Assembly (NCBI GenBank): GCA_016648135.1
Contig: JADDOH010003988.1
Span: forward strand, 1-64,000
Direction: 5' to 3'
DNA from: Agrypnia vestita
Lineage: Eukaryota > Arthropoda > Insecta > Trichoptera > Phryganeidae
Length of the DNA stretch: 64,000 nt
Positions 45,130 through 57,832 of the stretch are shown piece after piece. Position numbers and translations under genes: made by a program. Numbering within the stretch: position 1 is the first letter of the stretch; every line of letters starts with the position of its first letter. Under the pieces are notes generated by a model. It was given only the letters and a program-made list of their open reading frames with translations, was not told where the DNA came from and searched no databases.

Positions 45130-47880
45130 ATAGACTTATTACCAAAAATAATACCTAAACAAATGATTATCCAATTTTTTTAAATTAAAAACAAAATAAA
45201 CGCCAGAAGCGATTTTTAATCTACGAGGTTTAGATATACCTACACTTAACATACCAAACTTTAAATACGCCACAACATTCTGGTCTCGATTTTTTCATGT
45301 TTCTCTATCTATTTCTATCTATTCTGTCTAATGAAGTCTGGAGTTGAAGTTTAATGTCGCACTATGGCCATATATCAGGGTCAAAAACGACTTCAATAAG
45401 ACCATCTCAGAGATTCTTTCTTTATTCTATCAACTACCTATAGCCATCAGTATATTTACACCAAATTAGTTAATTCTTCACTTTATTGTACTTAGATTTT
45501 CACACACGCCTTTAAATGAGCGCATTTCCATCGCATTTAGTCTGCTTTCGTTATTTTTTCCGATTCCAGGTTTCATTTCAATACATCAGACTTGCAACCA
45601 AGATATTTAGTAAAACGTTATTCGTAATATCGAAATGATTCTAAGCTCCACCCTTTTTTGATCTTCTGGGTTCTCGCTCGGCGATGCGTCGATTCTGCAC
45701 AATCATTTAGCCGGCTTCTAATGAAGGTGCTGAACCAATAGCCCGCGGAGCCGCGCGGGTATAACCACGCCAGCCACACTCACTTCGCCTCACTGGGTCA
45801 AGACAGAGCGTTGTGCCACTTACCTTGGTCTTGGCAGAATTATTGTACGTACGCACGAAGCAAATGGAAGAATAGTGCAAAGTCGTGGCCGATTTGTACT
45901 GCGGTTATAATATACGGTTATGAAATTGAAACGGTGCATGAAGTAAGCTGATTGGCCGGGCCAGCTCGGAACAAAATGGAATTCGGTTTCAATACTTTTA
46001 CTTGACAGAAATTTTTGAATTGTATGGTCTGTGGCATGTGAAATACAAATTCTAAATGTAAAGTGTTATTTTGTCTAATTAAATAAAAGTGTGTTATCTT
46101 TTGAATACCATAATTTTTTTACTGTGGATGCTTTATTATTTTTACTTTCAAATGAAGACCTACATACTTAAAAATATTACTTTTAAATTCAGCCGATATG
46201 TAATACAAAGCAAAAAAAAATCTTAAGGTAAATACAGAAATTTGTAACATAATATGATGAATAAATCTATTAAATATAATCAATCATAATATGTATAGTA
46301 CGCGTTTCTCAAATTTTGTAATTCTTTTATTTCTGTATAATATTGTTTCTAATGCAATATAACATTAATTTGACCCATAGTAATTATGGTTTTATTATAA
46401 ATTATTTATTATCTACCAAGATATGTTAAATATTTATGAGTAAATGATTTATTTTCTGATGCAATTGTAGACATGGATTATAAATAAGATCAAATTTATA
46501 TTCTTTTTTAAATGCTATATTTTTAAATATTTATTTGTCGTAATCAAACTGCATATATTTTGTTATGGATATAAGTAAACATCTGACAGAAAACAAGATT
46601 TTTCATGAGCAGCGAATATAGGCAGACAACCTCCAGGAACCCGCCGCTTAAAATTATAATCCAGGCTGTCCCGGAAATAAGGAAAATAAAAAAAATTCGT
46701 CATTGTCGGTGGAGTATGATAGACAAGAAAGATCGTTTTTGGCGAATTTGAGTCTCAACCGCACATATAAAATTGATCATCAAATTATCAATGAAGCCTA
46801 TGCACATAAATAAATGTGGTCACAGAATGTCGGTTGGCTGCACTTCGCATCGGACACAGCGTAAAGCGGCCAACCTCAGCTACCGTACGTCAACTTTCAT
46901 AATAATGCTAATACACTGTGAACTAACTCGCATTTGGCTTACTTATCTAAGAGAAAAGGCGAATGACCTGTTGGGAAATTCATACCGCAAATCACTTCAT
47001 TTTGCTGAGAGTGCCAGATGCTTGAATAAAATGAAGCTTTCTGCTATTCGTTCTCGAAAATAACGGTTGTTATTGAAATACACTTTGCATTGAGGTGACT
47101 GCGATTTGTTTGATATATTCATAAAACCTTGAAAAAAGTATATGTTTGAGGTGACGCTTGTTTGAAGTTCAAATGTGCGGTTTTTACAAATGCTATGATG
47201 GAGAAATAATGTTTATAATATTAGATACTGGAAGATATACGTAAACGCGTATTATAGACGAGAAAGTATATGTGTTTTATATAGGAAACAACGCCATATT
47301 TATTTAAACTCTACTATACTATACTAATTATTCCTTAGCTATTATTTATTTATTCTCTATAATTCTGGTGATATGACAATAAAATGATAAGCAATATTGA
47401 GCTTGGCTCGATGCTGTGAAAATCATGGTCTTAGTCATTGAACTAGGCTCACGGAAATCTAGAACGTGAAATTAACATTTTCCTATGCGTAGGTCGGTAA
47501 TCGATAGTTACTCAGTCATCTGTGGTAGCTGGTAACTGTTCCTTGTGGAGTCCCTTTCTGGACTTTTCAAAAATGATATTACGCAATATTTAGTTCTGGC
47601 TGGATCCCGACATCCATAAGTAACCGAAGGAACAAAACATACACAGACAATAATCTTTCCAAGAATAAGTTGCAGAAATGTATTTTTATTGATTCAATAT
47701 ATACATATATAAATTTGATTGAAATTATGTTTTTGACTCAATATTTTACAGATATTCTCGTGGTTTTTGAGTATTTCATTTTCATTTTGTGATAACTTCT
47801 TCTTCAAAATGACATTAAAATACATACTAAATAACAAGGATAGTGATGATCCCATCATGAAATCATGAGTTTATGACTTA
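45130..47880. other. Mostly AT-rich; GC-rich block 45650-45970
   Basis: 45700-45970 is GC-rich (ATAGCCCGCGGAGCCGCGCG; TTGGCCGGGCCAGCTCGG). On the minus strand CAAG followed by GTAAGTGG (junction at 45824/45823) is a consensus-quality splice donor, but no exon can be confirmed upstream of it. A 96-codon plus frame at 46773-47063 is not recognised. The rest is AT-rich. Confidence 0.35.
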
Positions 47881-48216
47881 ATTGTAACGATTGTGATAAT
47901 TTTTAAATTGGCAAAACAAAAAGAAATTTTGAAACTAGGGTTAAAGAACATATCAAAGCATTAACTAGCAATATTGAGTCTGATTTTGCAAAACATTTAA
48001 TAGAATATGACCTACATTTGATTTTAACACAGGTTTAAAATTTTTACATTTCAGCTATAAGATCCCACAAAAATAAATAATGTAGAAAATCTTGAAATTA
48101 GGAAAAACGTTGATATTAATTCTAATATAATAAATACACTGACCAAATTTTACATAATCCTATTTTGAATATTTTTCCACTTAACATTCCATCTTCTCCA
48201 GATGACCCCCCATAAT
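47880..48216 (+). pseudogene. Penelope-like GIY-YIG endonuclease relic 2
   Basis: The plus strand reads CDNF, stop, IGKTKRNFETRVKEHIKALT then SNIESDFAKHLIEYDLHLIL. The stop (TAA) replaces the tyrosine of the YIG motif. RVKEHIK and FAKHL are the usual helix blocks. After decayed sequence the frame LHNPILNIFPLNIPSSPDDP ends at TAA near 48213. It is followed by a C-rich UTR and the hammerhead at 48320, giving the expected 3' order of a Penelope-like element. Confidence 0.75.
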
Positions 48217-48319
48217 AATTAACACCTCGAACCCCCCCTCCTCTCACCTACTCCCTCACCCGCTCCTTCACCGTAACACATTTGCTTGGTTTAACTTTTT
48301 AAAATTTTTAGTACACTAT

Positions 48320-48359
48320 AATCCTGAAGAGGGAACATTGTTCTCGAAACATGTAGATT
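48320..48359 (+). ncRNA. Hammerhead ribozyme in a Penelope-like 3' end
   Basis: Stem I AATC (48320-48323) pairs with GATT (48356-48359). Core CTGAAGA (48324-48330) has A at the variable position 7. Stem II GGGAAC-ATT-GTTCTC (48331-48345) pairs fully with one G-U and abuts the core without the extra A of the 7795 copy. GAA is 48346-48348, stem III ACATGT 48349-48354, cleavage base A48355. No invariant core position is altered. It lies about 105 bases after the endonuclease frame ends, so it belongs to that element's terminus. Confidence 0.8.
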
Positions 48360-48484
48360 GTTTAATCTAATAAAGTGGTGAAAACAAAGTGATTTGCGTT
48401 TTATTTTTATAATAATGTCACCACAAAGTTCAAGCCTTCACACAGAAGAAAAAATATTCTTCGAACAGTTATCTTTTTTACTTT
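48360..48484 (+). mobile_element. Penelope-like terminal segment
   Basis: AAGTGGTGAAAACAAAGTGA through AGAAAAAATATTCTTCGAAC is the reverse complement of 7625-7740. It extends the element past the ribozyme, giving the terminal unit in which the hammerhead lies. Confidence 0.65.
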
Positions 48485-48499
48485 AAAATATAATTTTTA

Positions 48500-48735
48500 T
48501 ATAAAATTTGTACTACACAAACAATATTTGAGTTATTTATTACTTATATGGAGGAGTTTTTGGAGGAACAGTAATAATAGTAATTAGCAGTGATAAATAA
48601 CTCATATTGTGTGTAGTTAAAACAAAGTTAAAAGTTAAAGTTAAAATAACAAAGTTAAAATAAAAATTATATTTTAATTAAAATGTTGCACCATGGAGTG
48701 ACTGCCAAATCATTTAATGATAACTTTTTTTTATC
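48500..48735. repeat. Foldback related to 62660-62960
   Basis: ATTTGAGTTATTTATTACTT and ATAAATAACTCATATTGTGT are inverted around about 70 bases, and the tail AAAATGTTGCACCATGGAGT, then GCCAAATCATTTAATGATAA, matches 62908-62955. The hammerhead core that the 62660 copy has between the arms is not recognisable here. Confidence 0.5.
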
Positions 48736-48739
48736 TATT

Positions 48740-49640
48740 ACGTTTTTTGTAAATTACTATTAATCGTAACTTACTGAGAAATTATTTTGAATTCGGAGGC
48801 TTCTGATTATTTTTTTATAGAATAGAAAATTCCAGAAAAACCCCGTTAAAATATTGGGTGTCTTGCTAATTGGTCGATATCAGCTTTCCTTTCCCCTGCA
48901 TCACTTTCGGAACCTGATGAATAAATTTTAAAATAATATATTTTCAAACAAAAATTGTATAAAAAACGCAAGAGAAGAAGTGAGAAAAAAATTTGCTCAC
49001 TTTTCCGGACGATCGCTTTAAGACTAGGGTCTGAAAACTAAATAAATATTATACCAAATATACTACAGGTGTACTTCAGTATCAACAAATTAAATTATCC
49101 TTTTACACACTTTGACAAAGAATCTGAAAGATATTGTAAAATGTTTAAAGAATATATGTCATATATTATCCTGAGGGGGATGAGGATTAAGGGAAAATGA
49201 GAAAAATGATTATTTGCTAAAGACTCTGTCGCTCCGCCTACGCACTCTACGATGCTATGTTTGAACCGTCCGCCTATATGCCTATGAAATATAGATTCTA
49301 TATATAAAGCGGTTATGAATAAATTGGAGGAACTCTTCCAAGATGCCATGGACAACTTTTGACAACTGTCTGTAGTCCTGCAACCACATAAACCTTCGAC
49401 TAAACACGAAGAAGAAAACTACCAGTCTTCCAATAACCCTCGTAAGCACAATCAGAGCACACCCACAATTTTAAGAATACTCAATTTTAAAACTATCTCT
49501 TTTTAATTTAATAAAAATTGTAATTTTCCACTTTAACGAACTCTCTCTGCACTGCCCTACAAATGTTGACTTCAACATTATTACTTTTATTAATACCTTA
49601 CATCGCAGTTATTTTTCTTGCCGCGCAGTATAACATATTT
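48740..49640. other. No supported feature
   Basis: An 86-codon minus frame at 49095-49355 is unrecognised. A GGGGATGAGGATTAAGGGAA run near 49176 recalls the purine-rich UTR of the Penelope-like relics, but the match is weak. Confidence 0.3.
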
Positions 49641-49649
49641 TTATTAAGG

Positions 49650-49930
49650 TTAAATTATAGAAGTCTCACAGAGACGAAGCTATTTATAAATGAGAAAATC
49701 GGATAGAAGTCTCTTATACGACGGCTCAGAGACATTACCTAATATTTTATTGTTCTATATATATATAGAACATTCAAAAATTATATAGTGTGTGGATGTT
49801 CTTACGATGGAGTTCGTGAATCCATCTCATACAGGTTGTAAGCCCTGAGCCATAATATAACAGACTTCCATCCACTTTAATTTAATTAATCATCCCTCTG
49901 GGTACCAAATCCCGTAACTGTGATCATATA
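49650..49930. repeat. MITE family member plus 44930-type repeat
   Basis: TTATAGAAGTCTCACAGAGA then CGAAGCTATT matches the 19946 family terminus. GATGTTCTTACGATGGAGTT and CATACAGGTTGTAAGCCCTG match 44935-45030. The two repeats are therefore parts of one longer element here. GTTCTATATATATATAGAAC is a 20-base palindrome at 49754-49773. Confidence 0.55.
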
Positions 49931-49984
49931 ACATACTTTATAATAACTACTTTAAGTGTATTAATAAAACTATAACATATTTTT

Positions 49985-50165
49985 ATTAATACACTTGTAA
50001 AAAACCACTATTTATTGAATTGTCAATATGTTTCAATGGTCTTTTCATCAGGATACAAAGTATACTAAAACTATTAAAAACTATGTTATATTTTGATGAA
50101 GGGACCGTTGGCCTCGAAACATGTAGATAATAGTGATTTTATATAAGGCGTTTCCTTTTTATTAA
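49985..50165. mobile_element. Penelope-like terminal foldback with two hammerhead remnants
   Basis: Minus strand (50007-50060): TATC, CTGATGA, AAAGACCATT, GAAACATATTGACAATT; the core is intact but stem II is shortened. Plus strand (50093-50129): TTGATGA, GGGACC-GTT-GGCCTC with one mismatch, GAAACATGTAGATAA; C3 is U and stem I is poor. The flank AAACCACTATTTATTGAATT matches 21190-21210 and 41549-41563. Both copies probably have lost activity. Confidence 0.6.
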
Positions 50166-50169
50166 TGTG

Positions 50170-53100
50170 AATAATTTTATCACAAAATTATTTTTCAGAA
50201 AAAAATGTATTTTTAGTACTGACCTCTTTTTACGCGGTGCAAGACTTCACTGCTGAATTATTTGGGGGAAGGTTGTTTTCACTTTGTTAATATAATAAAA
50301 AATTTGAAAATAAAACAATCCCAATCGGAAGTATTGCGATCAGTCACGGAACGGGACGGGGTGGTGGTGGAATTTTGTGGTAAGGATATGAAGGGGATGT
50401 CGTTGAAACTTGTTTGTACGGTAAGGGTAAGAAGATGATTGTGGCGGATTTGAAAAACAGTTATTATGGCGATATTTATCATCCCGAAGCTTTTTTATGT
50501 TTCGTACAATAACAGCTCGCGTTTTTTTTAAATATTTTTCCTGTTTAGTGACAAATATCCAAAATCAAACTAATAAACAAGTAGATCTATACACACGACA
50601 GCGATTGAAAAACCGCGTGGCAGTCGCCGTAACACTTACTGCGACTCACTAGTCACTCTGCTGTTGAAAGTTCATTAAACTTCTCGCTCTACGTCACCGC
50701 ATTTCTTCGTTCGCAATGCAATCGCTACCAATCTCCGGATGGTCGTAAGTCAGAGATACCTTTGTTACGTTTTGCAGCCTTGCGAAGATGTACCGCAAAG
50801 ATCGACGTCAGCCTCCAGCCTGAATGGTGGTAGCGATAATGCTGATGCTGTGTTCGGGTCGGTTCTGACTCTCTTCGAAGGAACCAAAGCCTCGATGACG
50901 GCCGGCTATAGGAAGTGTTGTGCGAAGAAAATGGCACAAACTGTCAGAAACTGACTGACTTCTGGGAAATGTTTACAAGTATTACTCGTGGGTATTTTGT
51001 ACATTGAGTAACGTTATATTTTGGATGACTCACTTCTCAAGAATTAATTACCTAGTTAAAACCATGATTGTATTCGATTAAATAATTTTTTTTTATCTAA
51101 GTACAAGTGATTCTAATTTTAAAATTATACACAAAAAATCAAACATTAAGAAAGTAGGCAAAATTAAAAAAAAGTTTAATTACCCAGCTGAATGGCTTAA
51201 AATCTTGAATATTTTAGAACTCAAAAGCCTCCAAAAATCTTCCATCTCTATCAACCAAACATAAAATTAGTACGTTTTTCAGGAAACACAATTTTTAATA
51301 GAATTTGTTAAAAATGATTAAATTATTAAAAATCTATCTAGGTATGAGATATTTTAATATTTTTACATAACTACATCTACATATTACATTATACTCGTAT
51401 ATGTCTGACTACAAAATTTCAAGTTAATATTTTTAGACTGATCTTGCAAAAACAGTTAACAAGATTTCCGTTACATCGAGGGGTCATAGTCGAAAACTGA
51501 ATATAGTATAAAAATTCGTAACGTCGGAAGAATTGCAAAATAATAATCACACCTCGTCTCGCTTTGGAATAAGCTTTGGAAATCGACATCATACGTGGCT
51601 TGACCGTCGAGTGTGTCTGGAGGATGATTTTTTAGCTTCGACCAGAGCATTTCCCGCGAGGAAAGTACTGCGAATTGTGACCGAAAAGAAAGGTATTTTG
51701 CTGATGCCAAGTTTAGCCAACTGAGGTCGGGCATCGAACTCTCTCTCGCTGCATGGAGCAGCCCCGCCTAGATTCTAACCTGCCGACCGAGCCGTCTCAG
51801 AAGCAGGCGCGACTCTTCGCTATTCACACCTAGGAGAGATAATCAGAACACTTAATGTCAATTTTCATGAATCTGAAGTTAATAATTATTAAATTATATT
51901 TCATATTTCTTGTACTTCATTCCTTTCAAACCACTGTATTTATTCCAGTGACAGTTATAAAAGTAAATAATTTCTTAAAGGAGTAATATAAATGGTCATC
52001 TAATACATATTTCGATTTCCTACAAAAACGTCGTCATTTAGCATGTTCAGTAACAGAATCATGTTATATTGCGTTTAACTACAATACTGGTATCTTTGGC
52101 TAAGTTCACTTACTGAAAATAACGATTCAGAATTATTATAAATGAATAATTATTAAGTAATCAAACAACTTGCACTATGTCGACGATACAGTAATGCAAT
52201 AATACGAGAATATATATTTACTGCTGAATCAAGTTGTGAAGGCATATGAGAACTTCTGATCGAAACTCAACGCAGACTAAATAAAGCGTGTCAGTAAAGA
52301 TGATACTCTTTATAGCGAAGATCTTTATGTTGTCTCCAGCAACAAAGAAAATTCTTCTTACTTGGGATGCACTTGTGTACTATTGATGTTAAACAGAATT
52401 TTTTCACCGCCCAAAACATTGAATAATAATAATTTGAGTGGAATAAGTATTCAGAAAAAAAAAAGGAAAAATCGTGCGAAGCCCATGCGACATTTCTATG
52501 CTTGTAAAGGGTATAAAGCTTTACTTAAACTAATATGAATGGTCCAATTTAACTTGAGAAGTTTAAAAATGCTCAAGTACAGGAGAATACCTACTGATGG
52601 ATGGACAGAGTAAGAAACAACGAACGAACGATAGACGAACAAGATTGTTCTAAAACAATTAAAATCTGAAGACAGCAATATCTTGAATATGTTACGAAAT
52701 ATCCAGAAAAGTATTCAAAAGTATATTCAGAGAGGTGACACATCTTACAAAGCAAAGAAAGCTTGCTGCCGATTTTTATTAGAAAGATATATATCAAAAA
52801 TCTATCGAAAAAATATTTGGCTACCGGTTCATTTTTCAAATCGAGTCATGTTTTTTGTTTTAAATATCAAAAAACTTAGTTCTAAAATTGTATCAAAATA
52901 AAATGTGTACTTATTAAAATATATACTCTTAAATAATTTTAGCCAACATGATTGCCAACAACCAGTAACTGGATACGGCATGAAAAGTAGATTTAGATTA
53001 AATCGATCTTTCCGTTGACTAATTAATGTTTGGATATAATAAAAACAACATTAAGAATGGATGAAAATAGAGAATACTTATTTTACAAACCCCTATACGG

Positions 53101-53600
53101 AGCGACCCAGATAACATAATACTAGAAGGGAAAAAAGTGGGTAACTGCAATCGGCGACGTGGAACTTATTCGTTGCAAGTGTTGTCACTTGGCACGCAGG
53201 AATAGCAGTTCTAGGAACAACTAGCCCTGATTTACATGGCCAATCGGTATCTGCTTAATTGGCCGACAGATCGGCGGAGAGCGGTGGCACAGTCCGACGG
53301 TTCAATGGGAGCTTAAAGCGCGGTGGCGCTGAGCTTAATGGCCGGGCCGGGCGTCGGTGCAGTGAGAAGAAATTGCTTGGGAACAGATTTCTATTCTGCA
53401 CTGTAATGCACGGAGAGAAACAATTAATATAAACCAGTTCTGCAGTGAGCCCCCATTATCCTATCTGACGGAGTTCAATGAGACACATTTTGCGACTCAG
53501 GGACATTGCCTATATTTTCTCGGAAAATATAAATGTAAGATAAATTTGATACTGAGATGAAAATCATACATGTACGAGTACACTACAAATACTCCATAAA
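50170..53600. other. Long stretch without a confirmed gene
   Basis: 50580-50960 is GC-richer; a 71-codon plus frame from 50739 (SASSLNGGSDNADAVFGSVL) has coding-like composition but no family I recognise, and TTTTGCAG at about 50777 could be an acceptor. 51530-51830 is another GC-richer block. 53120-53420 is a GC-rich block (GGCCGGGCCGGGCGTCGGTG). The intervening DNA is AT-rich. None of these is called a gene. Confidence 0.3.
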
Positions 53601-53617
53601 CAGTTTACGGAACGTGG

Positions 53618-54088
53618 CTAGTTTCGGAGAAGAATTGCGTATCGTGAATGGCGGATTGGTACATTAAAATCAATACATGACAATAAATCAGGACAATCCA
53701 CATTACTATTTAATATATTATGAAGAAATTTAATATCTAGGCATTGGCGTCTAGAAGCTAGAGACGGTAGAGATGATGCAACAATATTATGATTGGTCAA
53801 TCGCTTTAGCAATTTACGCTGAATACGTTCAATGTTATTTATATGAACTTGGTATTGTGGGTTCCAAATAACGGAGCCAAACTCCAGCGTACTTCTGATT
53901 AATGAAAAAAATAAAATTTCAAATGTTTTAATAGTTACATAATATAATACACTTCGGCGCACGCTAGTGGACTGATAATATCCCAAATGTAATCTATATG
54001 TGTATGTGTATATAATACATACATACTTTATTTCACCTAAATAAGCACTACAAGACAAACATTCCCGGTATTTTAGTCCAAGTAACAT
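53618..54088 (-). pseudogene. Jockey/CR1-like reverse transcriptase C-terminal relic
   Basis: A 156-codon minus frame reads LFFSLIRSTLEFGSVIWNPQ then INNIERIQRKLLKRL, SLPSLASRRQCLDIKFLHNI and LNSNVDCPDLLSCIDFNVPI. The L-x-SLIRSxLEFGSxIWNP thumb motif, the IExIQRKFLR block and the L-SLxxRRxxxDLxFLxxIL-NxxxDCPxLL block are typical of jockey and CR1 clades. Palm motifs are absent, and the first 45 codons are foreign AT-rich sequence that includes a TGTATGTGTATATAATACAT run. It is a 5'-truncated dead copy. Confidence 0.85.
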
Positions 54089-54099
54089 TTAATGCAATA

Positions 54100-55920
54100 T
54101 TAATATTAAAAAATTTGAATTATGGCAGTGAATATTTACTCAATTCTACCCATTTCAGCTTACCAGCGATATAATAATTCCAAAAAATTCCAATAACCTA
54201 TTAATAAGACTGAAGAATTAGGTTATAATTATTATAACTAAGTTACAATACTGCAAAACAATGAGAAATAGTAATAAAATCAGCAATATTAAATTGCATA
54301 TTTTATAAATCAATAAATTGTTGTGTCTAATTTATTTATATTACAATTATTGACATACCATCAAAGATTATCCGATAAACTTTTCGTATTAAACGAGTTT
54401 AGAGATTAAGAATAACAGGTTGAGCCAAAAGTCACATCACATGAAAAAATATGTTTAAATTGTACATCACGCATAAATAAAAAAGTACAAAAACAGTTGT
54501 CGAAATTTTAAAATTAAAAAAAATGTGTGCAAATATTTTTTTTATATTTTTATAAGGTCATACAACAGAAAGACATTAACAAATACATGATAAGAAAAAA
54601 GTACAAAATAATAGTTATATGTCTTCCATAATTATAGAATGACACAGATAAGACAGTGATAGTAAGGAGTAAAAGTAAACAGTGATAATAAGTAATACAC
54701 ATAATGCACATGATGAGAAAGGGTGATGAGTTTCCAGTATCTGAATCACATTCGACGATACTTTTCATATTTGGTATTAAAAATATCTATTGAATATAAA
54801 AGGTTAAATTATGCAATAGATAAACATTAAAAAAATTACAGAATTTGTATTTTTAAGTATTAAAATGACTTTGATACATATTTTATTTATTTTGCATTTT
54901 TTTCCGCGAAAAATATTTTTGTTTTTATGTTTCCGAACAAATTAATGAAAACATATATTTGAATATTTATTTATTTATTAATTAATGATACAAAATAACA
55001 AACATAAAGTGTTCAAATAGCATAGTTATCTAAGTACACAAGTAAGAAATTACAGTATAAATGCAACACGTAATAAGTACATAAAAAATGAATAAATATT
55101 AGCAAGATAAATACAGTAAATAATAAGATTAAGTATGTAGGCAAACTATAAAATAGAAGATAAGTAAATTTATATTTTGTATGGCAATAAGTGTTTACGT
55201 GAAAAAAACGTATTTACGTTAATTTTTAAAAAATCTTGATGGTTTCTAGAATAAAACAGTTTTCGAATTTACAATGACTTCTAAAAAAACTACTATTAGT
55301 GCTGCTATTCATGATTTATATACTAAATAAATAAATCTTAGAGTAATGTATTTTCGTGCCATGCCTACGAGTCTAGGCAAGACAGCTCAATACCTCAATA
55401 GCACTCGGCAGCCAGCAGCACCTCTTGGCTGGAAATGTGGCGAGGTTATTGGCCCCGCTCCGTAACATACATTCTGTATGGAAAAATTGAAATCGTTCCA
55501 CATTCGCTAGGAATATATGTATGTAAGTATCGCTCTAGTGCATCTATAATGTCGCTGTCCGAGTCTAGTCTCATTTTTTCATCATGCCGTCGGTTAATAT
55601 CTGTTTATCCAATCGACAATATTAATTTAACTAAATATATCAGAAGCAGTGGAATGCGAAAATGATAGAGATGCAAAAAATAATTACAAGAGCTTTTTTT
55701 CACATTTGTATTTTTGTGACAATTAATTAAGATAGAATTTATGCAAAAAATATTAAAATTAACAACAAGAATTTGGTGGCTCATATCGTGACCACTGGTG
55801 GCTGCTGCGTGTCCATAGCCATTGCTTCTGCTATCTCCGTTACAATACTTATGGTGATTTTTCAAAACAAATATATACCCTTCCACTCCATTCAATATCC
55901 TGCCGTCATATGTCTATCAT
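54100..55920. other. AT-rich stretch, nothing recognised
   Basis: No coding similarity or structured repeat could be supported. Small open frames are compatible with chance. Confidence 0.4.
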
Positions 55921-55929
55921 ATAATATCT

Positions 55930-56075
55930 TGCAAAGAGCAGCTTGTCAGTATGGGGCTTGAACCTAGTTCAATCACTAAATTAGTCCTTGGCTGTTTTCA
56001 AAACTCAATACTTTAGCTTGGATTGAAAATCGTAAAGTGGCACGCATTCCTCGCGCACATCTCCATTTTTTTCGA
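55930..56075 (+). repeat. tRNA-derived SINE, copy E (diverged)
   Basis: CAGTATGGGGCTTGAACCTA is a degenerate B box. ACTAAATTAGTCCTTGGCTG, ATACTTTAGCTTGGATTGAA and GTGGCACGCATTCCTCGCGC follow in the family order, with a short T run at the end. Confidence 0.55.
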
Positions 56076-56124
56076 CCTCTTAAAAACTTGTTTTGGAGTG
56101 AAACCTTGAATAAAAAATATCACA

Positions 56125-56200
56125 TCAGCCCTGATGATGGATCCTGCAATGGGATCTGAAACGTATACACGGCAGAATATTCCAGAAAAGTACGCACAGA
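56125..56200 (+). ncRNA. Hammerhead-type motif, ACGT stem III family
   Basis: CTGATGA at 56131-56137, stem II GGATCC-TGCAAT-GGGATCT (56139-56157, with one G-U), GAA at 56158-56160, stem III ACGT (palindrome) and A56165 as the cleavage base. Core positions are all intact. Stem I is not paired: the 3' side jumps from ACGT to the ATACACGGCAGAATATTCC block that lies further downstream in other copies, which suggests a small deletion. Without stem I it is unlikely to cut efficiently. Confidence 0.6.
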
Positions 56201-57565
56201 AAAAATATATACAATCGCAGAGTTCAGCAGAATATTAGGTACCTATCAATTATTACAAAGTTTTCATACTAAATGACAATAACTGCCAAATGTTGCCTGT
56301 GGATATAGAATTGTCAAAAATTTTGATAACGATTTTATTGATAGTTTCCGTGAGAAAACATAGGCCCATAAATAAATTACGCATTTTAATCCAGAAGACA
56401 CGCGTATTCTAGTAGGCACTCGCGGAAACGTCAAATCTGTCTGTGTAATAATAATAATAATAATAATGGCTAATTTACAAAGCGCATTTTTCGTAAAAAT
56501 TTCACCTAGGGGCGCTTTATACAAAAAACTGTGTAATCCTACTATTTAAAATTTAATTGTGAACTTACAGAAATGATTTTTCAGAAAAGCGCGTTTTTAG
56601 TATTTTTAAAACAATATTTCTGATGCACTGTTCCATATTACGGAGTATACAGAGTGCACACCTTTGGGCCTGCCACCGCAAATGCTCCTTGATTAAACTT
56701 AGTCTCCTGGCTGATATCACTATTCTCTCTTCGTTCTCCGTAGTATCTCAAATAATATTAACTGAAAATACAATTTCATGTACCTAGAGCACAACATGAA
56801 ATAGTAATCGCAGAAAAGATCGAGTAGAAACATAATGTCAGGATTACATCATCATTCATCCAAAATGGCTAAAAAAAGTTTATGATTTGTGACTAGATTC
56901 ACACTCGAACGATTAATAAACTGCTATTCGTAAGCCGCTGGGGTCAAGGCGAGGTTGCGAGTACACGTGGGAAGTGATGATTTTGCTTTTTGCTTCAGCT
57001 TTTGATCAATATTGAAATATGTCACAATATTCTTTGTGACATATTTCTCAATGAAGTGGAACTTATCAGGTGTCAAGTGTTCTATTGTTTTTGTTTTTTA
57101 TTTTTAACCCTGCTGCTGTAGCAAAACACATCAAAAAAACGCCCATGCTTGAAAAAGTCACATAGATAAATTGTAATGCCAACTCACCGGGAGCATAATA
57201 TGGTTTCTAAATAAATAATCTAGTTTAGGACGCTAAAAAATAGGTGATATTAACATATTTTTAATTTAAAACATAAACCAGATCTTCTTGAAAGTTTTGG
57301 GATGGCTTATATTATTTCAACAATATAGATTATTTTTAGCAATAAAAAGTATAAATGTTGACATAACATATGTTAAACATTAATTTTGTGCCTCGTAACC
57401 GATTTTGTCAATTTTTCTTTATTTATATCTAAAACAAAAAAACTTTTATAATGTCGAAACGAAAGTCGAAAATAGTTTTGTCTATCTTTCCCGCCAATTT
57501 TAAAAAAAATGTAGTTTCGAGAACATTGCATTTGTTATTGTAAGTACAAAAAAGTATCGACAACT
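56200..57565. other. No gene; one hairpin and one microsatellite
   Basis: A perfect 14-bp hairpin (GAAATATGTCACAA at 57014-57027 with its inverse at 57034-57047) and an AAT/TAA microsatellite at 56446-56466 are the only structures. At about 57507, GTAGTTTCGAGAACATTGCA is the reverse complement of a hammerhead stem II/GAAAC piece with no core left. Confidence 0.4.
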
Positions 57566-57569
57566 TAAG

Positions 57570-57832
57570 GTAGTCTTCTGGTTTGTGCTTCCTGGGGTAT
57601 TATGCCTTTTTTTACAATCTTTCTGGCAGAGGTTTCAGATTTAATACAACACTGACAATGTTTCTTTTTTGTGACACAGAATTGCAACCCTATACACATC
57701 AACAGTTGTCATATAACAAATCAGCCCTGACGATGGACCCTGTAATGGGATCCGAAACGTCGTCCAGAAATGTCGTAAAACTAGGCACAATACGCTAGAA
57801 AATACAAACCAGAAAATACATACAAAAGGTAA
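57570..57832. mobile_element. Inverted-repeat element with hammerhead
   Basis: CTTCTGGTTTGTGCTTCCTG at the left is inverted at the right as CTAGAAAATACAAACCAGAA. The right half carries, on plus, CTGACGA (57727-57733), stem II GGACCC-TGTAAT-GGGATCC, GAA (57754-57756), stem III ACGT and C57761. U7 is C, which is tolerated at that position. Stem I has only one or two pairs. Same family as 6738-6835, 22498-22652 and 56125-56200. Confidence 0.6.

Noticed and set aside
50739..50954. 71-codon frame with GTAAGT and TTTTGCAG nearby as a two-exon gene
   Set aside because: The implied intron is under 40 bases and no homology is visible; kept only as a note.
53618..54088. Longest open frame (156 codons) as a host gene
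   Set aside because: Its sequence is the thumb/C-terminal region of a jockey/CR1-like reverse transcriptase, with the catalytic palm missing.
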